This document shows, piece after piece, positions 23,701 to 36,105 of a stretch of DNA of 64,000 nucleotides (position 1 is its first letter; every line of letters starts with the position of its first letter). The notes below the pieces were generated by a model, which was not told the origin of the DNA, did no database searches, and saw nothing but the letters and a program-made list of their open reading frames with translations. Source of the DNA: Pelecanus crispus (Eukaryota > Chordata > Aves > Pelecaniformes > Pelecanidae). The stretch spans positions 155,746,191 to 155,810,190 of the forward strand of contig NC_134644.1 in NCBI RefSeq assembly GCF_030463565.1. The letters run 5' to 3'. Position numbers and translations under genes: made by a program.

Positions 23701-25186
23701 CAGATCAGAAGACGACACACAGTTTGGTCCACATTGTGTGAAAACAGTTTAAGAGAGTATGGAACCAGGGCTATGTTAAGAAAGCTGTTTTCAGTATCTT
23801 TGAACACTACCCACTTTCAGACCCTATTTATTTTCTTGCCTTTTACAATGTGGTAGGAAGTAAAAAAAGAGTAGCTGGGGAGGTAGTTCTGTAGAGCAAC
23901 CTACACATATGAGCAGTTTTATTTTCAAAGGCTTAACTTTGCATCCACCAACTGCTTAAGAAAGCAAGTTGCTGATATCTTCTGCTGAAATTGTATTGGA
24001 AATGGGCTTTAATATATAAAACTGAGTTTAGTAAACCATGTGTGTAATGCTAGGCTAAATGCTACTTCCGTTTTTATTAGATTGGTGAAGGGGATTATTA
24101 AGAATTTTCAAATTTTAATTTTAGCTGCATTATGCCAAATGCCCCAAAGTTCTCAGAGATGAATAAAAGATATGCAATCAAACATGACTGTTCACCTATC
24201 TAATGCATTTTTTAGGAGCTATTACTCCATTCTCTATCACTGAACAGGAACAACCCAGCAACGCCAAGGAAGATTACATACAAATATCAAGGTAGGAAGA
24301 ATACTTCTCTTTAAATTGGGACACGGTTTGTTGCTCTGAAGGAAAGCTCCAGTGACTTAGTATCCAAAGTAATGCCTTGTTCAAAAGAAATTTAAAAATA
24401 GATCAAAGAGAGTGAAGTCATTCAACACAGGATGAGATTTAAATCAATCAATCAGAGGTTTAAATCCATATTGTCAGTGACAGAATCAACGTCTCTACAG
24501 AAAAACCTTTTCAATCCTCACTGAAAGAGACTAAAGTTTTGGACAATAAATGCATGCAACAATCTATGTACTGTTCCTGCTACTGTTCCTGCCCAGGATT
24601 ACTTGTTTTATTTAGCAGGTAAGCTCACTGCTGGATCAGCCAACTAGCGAAGTAAATTTGAATAATAAATAATAAATTTGAAATTACTTAACCTTCAGAT
24701 GAAATCTTCTAATTTGGTAAATGTCAGTTCCTTTCTGCTAGCAATTCAGGTAAACTTTGCAGCTTTTAAATCCGTTTTGTATTCATTTTTTTCCATGGTC
24801 TGTTCCAACGGCTACTTTTTACTGTTTGTGTTTTCTCTAGTTTCTCCTGTGCTAATTTACCACATGACCTTTTTCTTTCCTTCAAGACCACTCACACCTT
24901 ATTACCTGGGTTATTTCTTTAGCTGAGTCTAAGCTGAGTTGCAAGTGCTTACCGTAGCACACTCTAGGCTGCTGGTGGCTAGTCAACAGTGCAAGAACCT
25001 GGTTGGACCATCTTCTGGATCCATTCAGGATTCAGCATTCAGGAATTTCAAACCAATATCAATGCTCACTGCTCTTCTGCATGGACAGCTGTGACATTCC
25101 AATATGTATAACTTGGCATCATTAATGTTAACAGCACCCCAACACGTTTTCTCAAGTTGTACCATCTGTTTGTAAATTAAGGAAAG
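20707..25186. other. Intergenic DNA without recognised features
   Basis: AT-rich, no domain-bearing frame, no tRNA-like or LTR/LINE sequence recognised. A stretch at 20960-21020 repeats the phrase AATTCATTAAGACCATCA twice. Confidence 0.6.
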
Positions 25187-25696
25187 TGTAGTGGGTCTGA
25201 CTGGGATGGAGTTAATTTTCTTCATAGCAGCCCATATGGTGCTGTGTTTTAGATTTGTGACCAAAATGGTGTTGGTAACACACCGGTGTTTCAGCTAATG
25301 CTGGACAATGTTTACACAGCATCAAGACTTCTCTGTTTCCCACTGTGCCCCCACAAGGAGTAGGCTGGGGTGGACAGGAGGCTGGCAGGGGACACAGATA
25401 CTCCATACCATATGACACTGTGCTCAGTGGTAAAACTGAGGGTGTGGAAGTCTTTTGAAAGTAGCCGTTGCTTGGAGACTGGCTGGGCATCTGTCTGCTG
25501 GTGAGAGGTGGTGAGTGATTGTCTTTGCATCGCTTTTTTTTTTTTTCTTCTTTTTCCCCCTTCCTTTATTAAACTGTCTTTATCTTGACCCATAAGTTTT
25601 TCTTGCTTTTGCCCTTCCTATTCTCTTCCCCCACCATGGGGGAATGAGTGAGCATCTGTGTCGGGGCTTAGCTGCCAATTGGGTCAACCCATCACA
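25187..25696 (+). mobile_element. Apparently solo LTR of an endogenous retrovirus
   Basis: Starts TGTAGTGG and ends CATCACA, keeping TG...CA ends. It shares GAGTTAATTTTCTTC near its start with the LTR at 62320, and a pyrimidine-rich block before ATTAAACTGTC (polyadenylation signal) near 25567. No primer binding site follows, so it appears solo. I could not find an exact target-site duplication. It is more diverged than the other two copies. Confidence 0.8.
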
Positions 25697-26140
25697 AAGA
25701 GGAACACTGAAGACTGTATATGATAACATGATGTGCTGCTGCAACATTGTACTTGGTTAATAAAACCAAGTATATGAAACAAGTAATACCCACTCTTCTC
25801 TTCAGAACAGAAAAAACCTGTCCAGCTGTTACCATTTTTTTTACACAGTATTGACTTTCTGATGACTCGTCATTGTTCTCTTATGATGAGGAAAAACACT
25901 TCTGTAAGCTACATTTTGTGGAGACCTCTGTATGCAGGTAAATTCAGAGACACTGAGCAGAAATATCTTGCAAAGAATTATACGTATCTCTCACTTTATG
26001 AACTTTGTTGTCCAACTTCAAGATAATCCTCTATTTAGATAGCTGAGTAACTGGGAAGGGAAGAGGTCAAGACAGAAATACCATATAGTCAGGGACTTTG
26101 TCTCTTCTAAGGGTGCAAACAAGACAGAGCCAGGCTCTTT
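25697..26140. other. Intergenic DNA
   Basis: Short AT-rich interval between the LTR and a CR1 pair. Nothing recognised. Confidence 0.6.
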
Positions 26141-26698
26141 TCATAGAACCATAGAATCATAGACTGATTTAAGCTGGAAGGAACCTTTAAAGATCATCTA
26201 GTCCAATCCTCCTGCCTTGGGCAGGGACATCTTCAGCTAGATCAGGTTGCTCAAAGCCCCATCCAACCTGGATGGAGTAGAGGGGGAGAATCACCTCCCT
26301 CAACCAGCAGGTCATGTTTCTTTTGATGCAGCTCAGGATACAATTGGCTTTCTGGGCTGCAAGTGTGCATTGCGAACTCTTACCTAATTTTTCATCTGTC
26401 AATCTCTCTAAGTCCTCTTCAAGGCTGCTCTCAATCCATTCATCCCCCAGTCTGCATTGATATTGGGGATTTCCCTGATCCAGGTGCAGGACTTTGCACT
26501 TGGCCTTGTTGAACTTCATGAGGTTCACATGGGCCTAGTTCTGAAGCCTGTCTAGGTCCTGCTGGATGGCATCCCTTCCCTCTAGCATATCAACGGCACC
26601 ACACAGCTTGGTGTCATCTGCAAACTTGCTGAGGATGTGCTCAATCCCACTGTCTATGTCACTGATAAAGATATTGAACAGTACCCATCCCAGCGGTG
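26141..26698 (-). mobile_element. CR1 LINE, internally deleted copy
   Basis: Minus-strand reading gives the [11 protein letters not shown]...KFADDTKL reverse transcriptase block, then [12 protein letters not shown]...REVILPLYS, then jumps directly to the 3' UTR (GGCTTTGAGCAACCTGATC) and the tail at 26141. The part between the REVILPLYS block and the 3' UTR, several hundred bases in intact copies, is missing. It abuts a plus-strand CR1 end. Confidence 0.88.
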
Positions 26699-26699
26699 C

Positions 26700-26958
26700 C
26701 CAGTGACAGGACAAGAGGCAATGGGCACAAACTGAAACAGGAGGTTCTGTCTGAACATCAGGGAACACTTTTTTACTGTGAGGCTGACTGAGCACTGCAA
26801 TAGGTTGCCCAGAGAGGTTGCGGAGTCTCCCTCCTTGGAGATATTAAAAAAACATCTAGATACAGTCCTAGGCAACTGGCCCTGCTTGAGCAGGGAGCTT
26901 GGAGCAGATATCCTACAGAGGTTCCTTCCAATCTCAACCATTCTCTGTATAATTTTGA
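26700..26958 (+). mobile_element. CR1 LINE, 3' end in opposite orientation
   Basis: Starts with the ...GACAAGAGGCAATGGGCAC block (coding end of CR1), continues [17 protein letters not shown] and the 3' UTR, and ends around AATTTTGAG. It is joined without a gap to the minus-strand copy on its left. Confidence 0.88.
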
Positions 26959-27067
26959 GTATAGTAAATAAATATCAGATAGTAAAAATATTATTAAAAA
27001 TATATTACCATACCATAGTAAAGTGTACAACAGAACTTTTAATTTTCACGTGAAATATGTGGTTGAC

Positions 27068-27114
27068 CCTTCACTTTTAAGTGAAGAATCTTTGAGGATT
27101 CTCAAAAGTGAAGG
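27068..27114. repeat. Small inverted repeat (possible hairpin)
   Basis: CCTTCACTTTT at 27068-27078 pairs with AAAAGTGAAGG at 27104-27114, and GAATC at 27086-27090 pairs with GATTC at 27097-27101, around a six-base loop. Unequal bulges separate the two stems. Confidence 0.7.
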
Positions 27115-28575
27115 CTCTGTGAGGAATTTGTTACTAGTTATTTTCTCAATAGCACATCTTAGCAGAGATGGAAGACAATGCTCTTTTAAACTTCAAATGT
27201 CTCTCAGGCAATAAAGTGAATACCCTCCAAAGAAATTGGCTCCTGAATCTGTGAATGTTTATTGCATTATGCAACATATCATGATCTTCTGGTGGCATAC
27301 TGGTTAACAAAATTGTCCCTTTTTTGTAAGCTTTTGTAAGCCTTTATTTTTCCCACTTATAAAACGTCAGAAAGTATAACAGCCAACAGCATCTTCTTTA
27401 AAAGTGGTATGAACAATTCCAGCCTGTTAAAAATACTACTTATACATATGAATCAGTAGCAATCTCGGAGCAATAGTTAGTATGGAAAATAATTATTTTG
27501 GAGAAAACTAATAATTATTTGTTAAAAATTTGTATAACACCAGCAAAGTATCAACATTTCAGTTACCTCTGGCAGCTTTAAAGTATTGAATAATTAATAA
27601 AACTTGTTTATCATAATAACTTATATATCTGCACTAAAATAAAAAAGATCCAATCCATCTATCCGTGTACTTAACAGTTCTATCTACAGCACTGAACAGG
27701 CATAATAGCTTAGCATCCTGTAACAAACAGGAGAACCAGAACAGGCATATCTTCATACAGAAAAAAACATCATCATGGAAATAACTTTAGATTATTTCAC
27801 GCAGTGCAAAAGAGAAACGTGTTCAGGCAACTTCATCTCTGCTGCCATTCTTTGCTGACTTTAAGTGGGGTTTCTTTGCCCCACAATGCTGCACTTTACA
27901 TTTTATGTATTGAATAATTTTCTTCACTTAATAATGCAAAAACCCCGTACTTGGCGTAGTATGTAAGGTGACTGTTCCCCATCTTTTCATTCATTGGAAG
28001 TAGCTTAAGAGCCTTTAAATTTGCAAAGTTAATTCGGGTATATTGGCTAACCTCACATATATCCTGTAGAAAGAATAATTCATTTTGTAAGAGGAATTGT
28101 GGTTCTTAAGTGGCTATTATGTGTAAATTGACTTCCTGTGTATGTGACTGATTGCATAACTGACTAACTTTGTCTGCCTGTGAAAAGCAGAGGTTTCGTT
28201 GCCCTGCCTGTCACCTTTAGCTCTTCAGTCAAAGAAGAGAAATAGAAGCTTCAAAGAAGCAATTCATTATTCGTTTTATACACCTCTGCTTTAGGATGGG
28301 ATGAATCACACCTTACACAGGTCCATTTGTCTCCCCTGATGGCAAGGGAAGGCTAGACAACAGCTGAGATAAGGTATCAACACTGTAGATGTCTATGGCT
28401 TCCCAAAATAATTCTTTACTACTTAAATCAGTATATTTATTAGTTCTTGCTTACCAACAGAAGCATTTATTACCAGAGTATCACACACTTATTTTGATAA
28501 CTGTGAAAATGCTTTGTGTTTTTGAAATAACATCATTTGTTCTGGATGTCACAGATCATTTTAGAAATGCAATAT

Positions 28576-28640
28576 TTGGTTAATCCTCACAGCATCACTG
28601 TGAAATAGGTAGGTACCATTATGATTAAATGATGCTGCCA
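28576..28640 (+). repeat. MIR-like ancient SINE relic
   Basis: TTAATCCTCACAGCATCACTGTGAAATAGGTAGGTACCATTATGA has the layout of the MIR core (TTAATCCTCACAACAACCC...GAGGTAGGTACTATTAT). Only the core part is recognisable. The identification is from memory of the family. Confidence 0.55.
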
Positions 28641-31164
28641 TGTGCAATTAAACTGTACTAACCCAGGACACCTCATGCTTCCGGGTGACTGAATGTTTAG
28701 AGGGACTGAGTCATATAGGGCTGCATGATAAAGTGCTGAACTTCTTGGGAGAGGCATTTGTCACTGATTCTGGGTGCACAGAAAGGAAGGTGTGTTTGTT
28801 GACTTGTTAGCTCATGCACTGGACTTTATTTGTGCCAGGCGAGGAGTCCTTGTCCTCTTGAGACCTTTGGGAGTGCAATTGTGAGAAAACTTTCATGGAT
28901 AGAAACAGTCCTTGTTCCTCAATTTCAGCCTGTCACATTTGCATAAATAATACCTCATTAACTAGCCATAATAAATTTTTCAAGGTTTTCAAATAGACCA
29001 ACAATGTGACCTGAACATTCACTGGAACAGTTCCCTTGTTTTATACACTGTGAGATGCATACATGACTGTGGATGTAGGGGCTGATGTTTCATGACTCTT
29101 TTTTTGTAAGAGAAGACTGGATTCTGAATAATCTGGTCACATCTTATTACATCTGAACAGTAATAAGCAATCAAGATAATTTCTGTTCAATAGCTAAAAA
29201 TGCCCTTCTTTATCGTAGGCTTTACTGTGAAGAATAAATCATCTCACAGATATTCCCACACAGCATTAGTAACTTCTTCTTGATTTGGTTGAAGGCATGT
29301 AGCAAGAAGAAGTGATGGCATATAAGCAAATGTATGAAAGTAATCGCCTCAAACAACTACAAAACTAGATATATTAGTACTGATGCCCCTCATACACAGT
29401 ATTCCAATTGCTTCGGTGTCAATATCTTTGGTATTCACTTATTAGAACTCTAGCAGGCAATTTTGTAGATGTCAGTAGGTGTATGTTTATGGGTATGAGT
29501 CTGTCAGAAAAAATCTGTTTAATGTCTCCAATTTTTGTAAATCCTTCATTGTTGTCAGCATTTCCTAGGGGTGGTGATGGGTGTGCTGATCGATTTCACT
29601 CTTCTCTTCAGGCTGCATGAGACGTGGTATAGCTTCAATCAAACATGTAATGTTCACAAATAGGAGAGAATTCATAATCTATCAGAATCCAGAAAGTCTC
29701 CTTAGGTAGTACTAATAATGAATTCACAGATGATAGTCTTAAATGTCTAAATGCTCAGATTTTGGGTTCCACTGACAGTTTCCAAAGGAATTTTGCAACA
29801 CTGACTAATTCCTCACTTGATTTTGACTTTTAGGGTTCTAAAGCCTGTGGAGCAATAGAGAATCTCTGGGGGTGGAGGTGGAAGGAAATTGAATTTCAAC
29901 AGTCTTTGGACAGGGCCCAGACATTGGTTGTGTGAGCACATACTCCTATCACTGCTGTAGAGGGGAAGTCCTCACTCCTTCCCTTGGTCCTTCTCTTCTG
30001 TGTCTTGAACTAAGGTTGGTATTTAGAGCATTGAAAGTGAAACCTTGCTCTCAGCTTCCTGGGAGCAAATACAGTTGAATTCCCCTCTAGACACTACTGT
30101 AATACAAACCATTAGTAATAATGTATATTATAGCAGTAATAAAATTAAATGTCAATAACACCATAAATAAACATGAGTAACCATAAAAGACTACAGTCAT
30201 GTTGACATCTGAAAGGGAATTAGAATCCAGAAAGAAAGGGTAATCTAATTGTAATATCCAAATCTGCTCTTCAGTAACCCTGTTTGTGCTGTTCTGAGGT
30301 TTTGCCTGAATGGAATGGTAGAAAGCCTGAAAGACTCTTGGCTGTGTTGTTCCTTTCTCTTTCTTATACTACTGCTTTGTCTCCATAATTTTTTTCCTTT
30401 GCACTCTATTTTGATTTCCGTTTGCATTAATCATGCTGCTGCATTTGATAGCTCTCAACTTCTGGCTCAGTGGAAAAATTCCTGACAAAAGGACTTCCAT
30501 CTAAGAAAGCTGTAAAACTTGTCATCAAGAAAAAAATATGTAACTTTAGCATGCAAATAATCTCAGTCATTTCAGGAAGAAGCCTTAAACCCAAGCACAC
30601 AATATGTTTTTCTGTAACTGAATATATATAATAATCCTAATCAAAGACATTGTGTGCTTGATGAATAATTGGTATGTGATTCTCTAAAATAATTGCTTTT
30701 AATTTGTCCTTGAAAGTATAATTAAATGTATGTGCCTTTATTAGTGTTTTACGTGATCATTAATAGTAGGAATAATTTTTATTAACAAGTAAAGATATTT
30801 TAAAAGTAAATAGCAGAAATACTGAGCAAAGGCTACTGAGCTATGAATTCTCTGTGAATCCATGGATACTGTGAAGGGTCCTTCTCTACACATTATTTTT
30901 GCTTGCCACAAAACACAATCTCAGTTATCTCACCTAGATTTAATTTGCTTTAAATTCCACTCATATGACTAACAAAATTCTTCTCATCCACTTCATCAGT
31001 TTTAACTAGATTTCTCTGATTTGTGGAACAAATATTATCTTAAGGAATTCTTTCAGGTTTAGTTTTTATTTTCACTTGAATCCCCTCCTGCATGAAACTA
31101 GCCAGTGGCTGCATCCTATGTCAATTTTTGTGTCCCCTTCCCTATGTTAGCTTTTGTCTTCCTA

Positions 31165-31184
31165 CCTTGCCTTGCCTTGCCTTG
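31165..31184. repeat. (CCTTG)4 microsatellite
   Basis: Four tandem CCTTG units. Confidence 0.85.
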
Positions 31185-32888
31185 CTTCCCTTCCTAAATT
31201 TTTGTCCTGAGATCATCAGGTTTAATAACTATACTGAACTGTATGAATCAACTCTTTCCTGCCCCTTTCTTGCTGCTATTTTAATGACTTCCAGAACCTT
31301 GGTGATCAGGCCTCAATTCATTCGTCGGAGCTGACTCCTTTGAGCTGCTTCAGCAACACAATATGACTGCCAGCCCCTTTAAGCTGCTCTGGGATAGAGT
31401 CTGCCTCTGTGTAAGGGAAACCTCTGCTGCTTATTTGCTTCACAACCATTCCCTTTTTATGGCTCCAACTGTGGTATATGGCTAAATCCTAGCTGCCAGG
31501 CTGGAATCTCTAGATTGGACGTTGTTAGTTAAATCTAAGAAAAGGCATTTTTCTGGAAAGTGGTTTATAGCAAATTTTGTCTCTGGCCTTTGCTTATGAT
31601 GTTGTATATGACTTTTAAAAAAAGACCTCCCTCCCTGTTTTCCAAACCAGCTTTCAAATTGTCCAGATGAGGGTTTATGCTCTGGATAGGTCGGAGAAGG
31701 ATTATAATTATTTTTCAATAATTATTAATAATTCAGATTTTTTTTCCCTGTTGTTTCCCTGCACTTGACACATTATATTCAGCTCAGCTGCTTCTTGCTA
31801 TAATGGTACTTACCTGTGTGCATCTCATACCACCTTACATGTACAAACATGCTTCTGTTTCTTGGCCTCCACTTGCTTCCTTGGGGAAGTGTGGATCTTT
31901 TATAGGTTTTACATCACATCTGCTAGTCCTAAGCAGATATCTCAGGTACCCTTAGGAATATCAAATGGCAGTAGACACTTGCACTTAAAAAAGTGAGTTA
32001 AGCCCAAAATATCCATGTTAAAAGAATTCAAATACTTTATAGCTAAATAACTAAAATTTCAAATATGGAAAGTCAAACCTCAAAAAAAATCTCATCTAAA
32101 GTTAATTATTAATTTTTCCTTCCCCAAAGATTTTCCTTTAAACAAAAGCATTACTTTTACTGAAGCAATTCCTTTCCAGCTATTTTCAGTCTTTTTCTTG
32201 GTTGTGAGGTATCAGCCCCACCTAGTGAATTCTTAAAATACAGCATACCATAAGAGTTATAAGCAAATGCTCAATTTCTTCTGGCCTATATCTTCTGTTT
32301 CTCCTCCTAAAGACCTCAGTGACTCTTGATTTCACTGAAGCAGTATGTAAAATATACTGACAGAAGTGAAATCAGAAACAGGCCCAATGGCTTGCTCTCA
32401 CATGTTACAAGATAAGTTATAACCCTCAACAGTTTTAGCATTGTGGTATGATTCAGAGTACAAGGAGCATCACAGCAGGACAAGTTTTGGAGCACAGAAG
32501 AGAGAAAGAATATTCTTGTGTTTTCCAAACTTGTCAAAGAGAAGAATATGCTAATTTGTTACATACATCACCTAACTGGGTAGTTATGCTGTAATCAATG
32601 CACTGAAATAAATTGGGAGACAAAATAGTATGAGCAAGTTTAAAGGTGCTGGGCCAGATTCTTGGCTGGAATAATTTGGAACAAGTTGGGAGGAATTAGA
32701 ATAAGCTTCTTTGGCTTGAGGCATTGCTTTTATGCATCTGGGAACACGACTTGCTAATACTTGAAGGTCTTGCTGATAGCAAATAATTGTTTCTGCTATT
32801 CCACCCAAACAGTTTATATGCCCTTTGAAGAATTTAAAACAGCATGGGCTTGAATTTAATTTAGCTTAAATTTAAATCGAACAATTGA

Positions 32889-32909
32889 TTTTTTTTTTTT
32901 TTTTTTTTT
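32889..32909. repeat. T21 homopolymer
   Basis: Twenty-one T in a row, 250 bp upstream of the long CR1 copy. Confidence 0.9.
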
Positions 32910-33197
32910 ACTCCAATTTAATCTTGTATGGTAGCAGAATAGCTTAGAACATATCCTAAACATCAAACTCCTGAAACCACATGAAGTAGCTTTTAAGGCA
33001 CCTAGCTTTACAAACTTAAGTACTTAGGTTAGAAGGCTTTTTTTCCTGGGTTTTCTATGTAGTCCTTTACTTTCTACTTCTGAGAGGAGGTTTGGTACAA
33101 AACAAGTTTTGAAAGCACTAGAGTTGACCCTCACTAAAAGAAGGGGGAAGGTGAAGGGGATATAAACGGGCCCGCTAGTGAGGAGCCCAGGGGCAGC

Positions 33198-34090
33198 ATG
33201 GCAATGCTGGGGGTGAAATCGATAGCCCGGCTCAAGTGCATCTACACCAATGAACGTAGCATGGGCAACAAACAGGAGGAGCTGGAAGCCCTTGTGCAGC
33301 AGGATGGCTATGACATAGTCGCCATCACAGAAACGTGGTGGGACGACTCTCATGACTGGAGTGCTGCACCGGAGGGCTATAAGCTCTTCAGAAGGGATAA
33401 GCAAGGAAGGAGAGGCATTGGGGTGGCTCTGTATTTAGGGAGGGTTTTGGCTGTATAGAGCTCGACAGTGGTGATGACAAGGTAGAGTGCTTATGGGTAA
33501 GGATGAGGGGAAAGGCCAGCAAGGTGGATGTCCTGTTGGGAGTCTGCTATAGACCACCCAACCAGGATGTAGAGGTAGATGAGGCGTTCTATAAGCAGCT
33601 GGCAGAAGTCTCACAATAGCTAGTCCTTGTTCTCGTGGGGGACTTCAACTTGCCAGGCATCTGCTGGAAATACCATACAGCAGAGAGGCAACAGTCTCAA
33701 AAGTTCCTAGAGCATGTGGGGGATAACTTTCTGATGCAGCTGGTAAGCGAGCCTACCAGGGGAGGTGCCCCGCTTGACCTGCTGTTTACTAATAGAGAAG
33801 GGCTTGTGGGAGATGTCGAGGTCGGAGGCCGTCTCGGGCTTAGCGACCATGATATGATAAAGTTCTTGATTCTGGGTGATGCCAAGCGGAGGGGCAGCAA
33901 AACTGTTACTATGGACTTCCGGAGGGCAGACTTTGGCCTCTTCAGGACCCTGGTTGGGAAAGTCCCTTGGGAGGCAGTCCTGAAGGGCAAAGGGGTCCAG
34001 GAAGGCTGGGCCTTCTTCAAGAAGGAAGTCTTAAGGGCGCAGGAGCGGGCTGTCCCCAAGTGCCATAAGACCAACTGGCGGGGAAAATGA
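33198..34090 (+). pseudogene. CR1 endonuclease domain, broken
   Basis: An apurinic-endonuclease-like domain in pieces. The first piece runs 33198-33458, the frame then shifts by two (CYRPPNQDVEV follows in the new frame), a stop interrupts it near 33617, and the piece with GDFNLPG and LSDHDM runs 33635-34090. These are the metal-binding motifs of the LINE endonuclease that nicks target DNA. The lesions mean this copy cannot make an intact EN-RT protein. Confidence 0.85.
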
Positions 34091-34334
34091 CTGGCCTGGC
34101 TGAATAGGGAGCTTTTGCAGGGACTCAGGGCAAAAAAGGAGAGCCTACTGCCTCTGGAAGAAGGGGCGGGCAACTCAGGAGGAGTACAGGGATCTTGTTA
34201 GGTCCTGCAGGGAGGAAATTAGAAAGGCAAAAACCCAGCTAGAACTCAATCTGGCCAATGCTGTAAAAGATAATAAAAAATGCTTTTACAAGTACATCAG
34301 CAATAAAAGGAGAGCCAAGGAGGATCTCCATCCT

Positions 34335-35999
34335 TTGCTGGATGTGGGGGGGAACATTGTCACCGAGGACAAGGAAAAGGCTGAGGTACTTAACGCCTTC
34401 TTTGCCTCTGTGTTTAACAGCCAGACCAGTCATCCCCAGGGTATGCAGGCCCCTGAGCTAGAGGATAGGGATGGGGACCAGAATGGAGCCCTCACAGTCC
34501 AGGAGGAAGCAGTTCCTGACCTGCTATGCCACCTGGATGCTCACAAGTCTATGGGGACAGATGGGATCCACCTGAGAGTATTGAGGGAGCTGGCAGAGGA
34601 GCTTGCCAAGCCACTTTCCATCATCTGTCAACAGTCCTGGTTAACAGGGGAGGTCCCTGATGACTGGAGGCTTGCCAATGTGATGCCCATCTACAAGAAG
34701 GGCCGGAAGGAGGACCCGGGAAACTACAGGCTTGTCAGCCTGACCTCAGTGCCGGGAAAGATTATGGAGAGGTTCATCTTGAGTGAACTCAACAGGCATG
34801 TGCAGGTCAACCAGGGGATCGGGCCCAGCCAAAATGGGTTCATGGAAGGCAGGTCCTGCTTGACCAACCTGATCTCCTTTTATGACCTGGTGACCTGCCT
34901 GGTAGATGATGGAAAGGCTGTGGATGTCATTTACCTGGACTTTAGCAAAGCCTTTGACACAGTCTCCCATAGCATTCTCCTTGGGAAGCTGGCAGCTCAT
35001 GGCTTGGATGGGCATAGACTTCACTGGGTAAAAAACTGGTTGGGTGGCCGAGCCCAGAGAGTAGTGGTGAATGGAGTTAAGTCCAGTTGGCAGCCGGTCA
35101 CGAGCGGTGTTCCCCAGGGCTCTGTTTTGGGGCCAGCCTTGTTTAATATCTTTATCGATGATCTGGATGAGGGGATTGAGTGCACCCTCAGTAAGTTTGC
35201 AGACGACACCAAGTTGGGTGGGAATGTCGATGTGCTGGAGGGTAGGATGGCCCTGCAGAGGGACCTGGACAGGCTGGATCGATGGGCCGAGGCCAGCTGT
35301 ATGAGGTTTAACAAGGCCAAGTGTCGGGTCCTGCACTTTGGTCACAGCAACGCCATGCAACGCTACAGGCTTGGGGAAGAGTGGCTGGAAAGCTGCCTGG
35401 CCAAAAAGGACCTGGGGGTGTTGGTCGACAGCCGGCTGAACATGAGCCAGCAGTGTGCCCAGGTGGCCAAGAAGGCCAACAGCATCCTGGCTTGTATCAG
35501 GAATAGTGTGTCCAGCAGGAGCAGGGAGGTGATTGTGCCCCTGTACTCAGTGCTGGTGGGGCCGCACCTGGAATACTGTATCCAGTTTTGGTCCCCTCAA
35601 TACAAGAAAGAAATTGAGGTGCTGGAGTGTGTCCAGAGAAGGGCAACGAAGCTGGTGAAGGGTCTGGAGCACAGGCCTTATGAGGAGCGGCTGAGGGAAC
35701 TGGGGTTGTTTATGCTGGAGAAGAGGAGGCTGAGGGGAGACCTTATCGCTCTCTACAACTACCTGAAAGGAGGTTGTAGTGAGGTGGGTGTTGGTCTCTT
35801 CTCCCAAGTAGGTAGCAATAGGACGAGAGGAAATGGGCTCAAGCTGTGCCAGGGAAGGTTTAGGCTGGAAATTAGGAAAAATTTCTTCATGGAAAGAGTA
35901 GTCAAGCATTGGAACAGGCTTCCCAGAGAGGTGGTGGAGTCCCCATCCCTGGAACTGTTCAAAAAACAGGTAAATGTGGCACTTTGTGACATGGTTTAG
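34335..35999 (+). CDS. CR1 reverse transcriptase, open frame (ORF2 C-terminal part)
   Basis: A 554-residue frame without interruption, counted from a TTG at 34335. The same frame stays open upstream to about 34150, so no true start codon exists and it is the 3' part of ORF2. Reverse transcriptase motifs are [10 protein letters not shown] (residues 200-209, motif A), [10 protein letters not shown] (258-267, motif B) and KFADDTKL (287-294, motif C with the catalytic FADD). The C-terminal domain includes [22 protein letters not shown] and [17 protein letters not shown] before the stop. In intact elements this enzyme primes reverse transcription at a nicked target. An intact frame suggests a fairly young copy. 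Confidence 0.9.
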   Translation: MLDVGGNIVTEDKEKAEVLNAFFASVFNSQTSHPQGMQAPELEDRDGDQNGALTVQEEAVPDLLCHLDAHKSMGTDGIHLRVLRELAEELAKPLSIICQQSWLTGEVPDDWRLANVMPIYKKGRKEDPGNYRLVSLTSVPGKIMERFILSELNRHVQVNQGIGPSQNGFMEGRSCLTNLISFYDLVTCLVDDGKAVDVIYLDFSKAFDTVSHSILLGKLAAHGLDGHRLHWVKNWLGGRAQRVVVNGVKSSWQPVTSGVPQGSVLGPALFNIFIDDLDEGIECTLSKFADDTKLGGNVDVLEGRMALQRDLDRLDRWAEASCMRFNKAKCRVLHFGHSNAMQRYRLGEEWLESCLAKKDLGVLVDSRLNMSQQCAQVAKKANSILACIRNSVSSRSREVIVPLYSVLVGPHLEYCIQFWSPQYKKEIEVLECVQRRATKLVKGLEHRPYEERLRELGLFMLEKRRLRGDLIALYNYLKGGCSEVGVGLFSQVGSNRTRGNGLKLCQGRFRLEIRKNFFMERVVKHWNRLPREVVESPSLELFKKQVNVALCDMV

Positions 36000-36105
36000 T
36001 CTAGTCTACCCTTGATTGGTTTAGAGTAGTCTTGGTAGTGTAGGTTAATGGTTGGACTGGATGATCTGAATGGTCTTTTCCAACCTAAATAATTCTATGA
36101 TTCTA

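Larger units (their letters stand above)
26959..33164. other. Intergenic AT-rich DNA
   Basis: About 6 kb without a recognised coding exon. It contains a MIR-like relic near 28576-28640, a (CCTTG)4 run near 31165-31184 and a T21 run at 32889-32909. No other repeat family was recognised. Confidence 0.65.
33165..36105 (+). mobile_element. CR1 LINE, near-complete ORF2 region (2.9 kb)
   Basis: The longest retrotransposon in the window. It starts in or just before the endonuclease region, with MAMLGVKSIARLKCIYTNE near 33198 and ITETWWDDSHDW and VGDFNLPG downstream. It carries a full reverse transcriptase and C-terminal region and ends with the CR1 3' UTR and tail AATTCTATGATTCTA at 36105. ORF1 and the 5' UTR are absent, the usual 5' truncation. 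The endonuclease part is broken by a frameshift near 33458, in-frame stops near 33617 and 34088, and a further frameshift near 34150. From there to 35999 the frame is clean. Confidence 0.95.

Noticed and set aside
34746..35360. 204-residue minus-strand frame within the long CR1 copy
   Set aside because: Antisense shadow of the CR1 reverse transcriptase; no independent domain.
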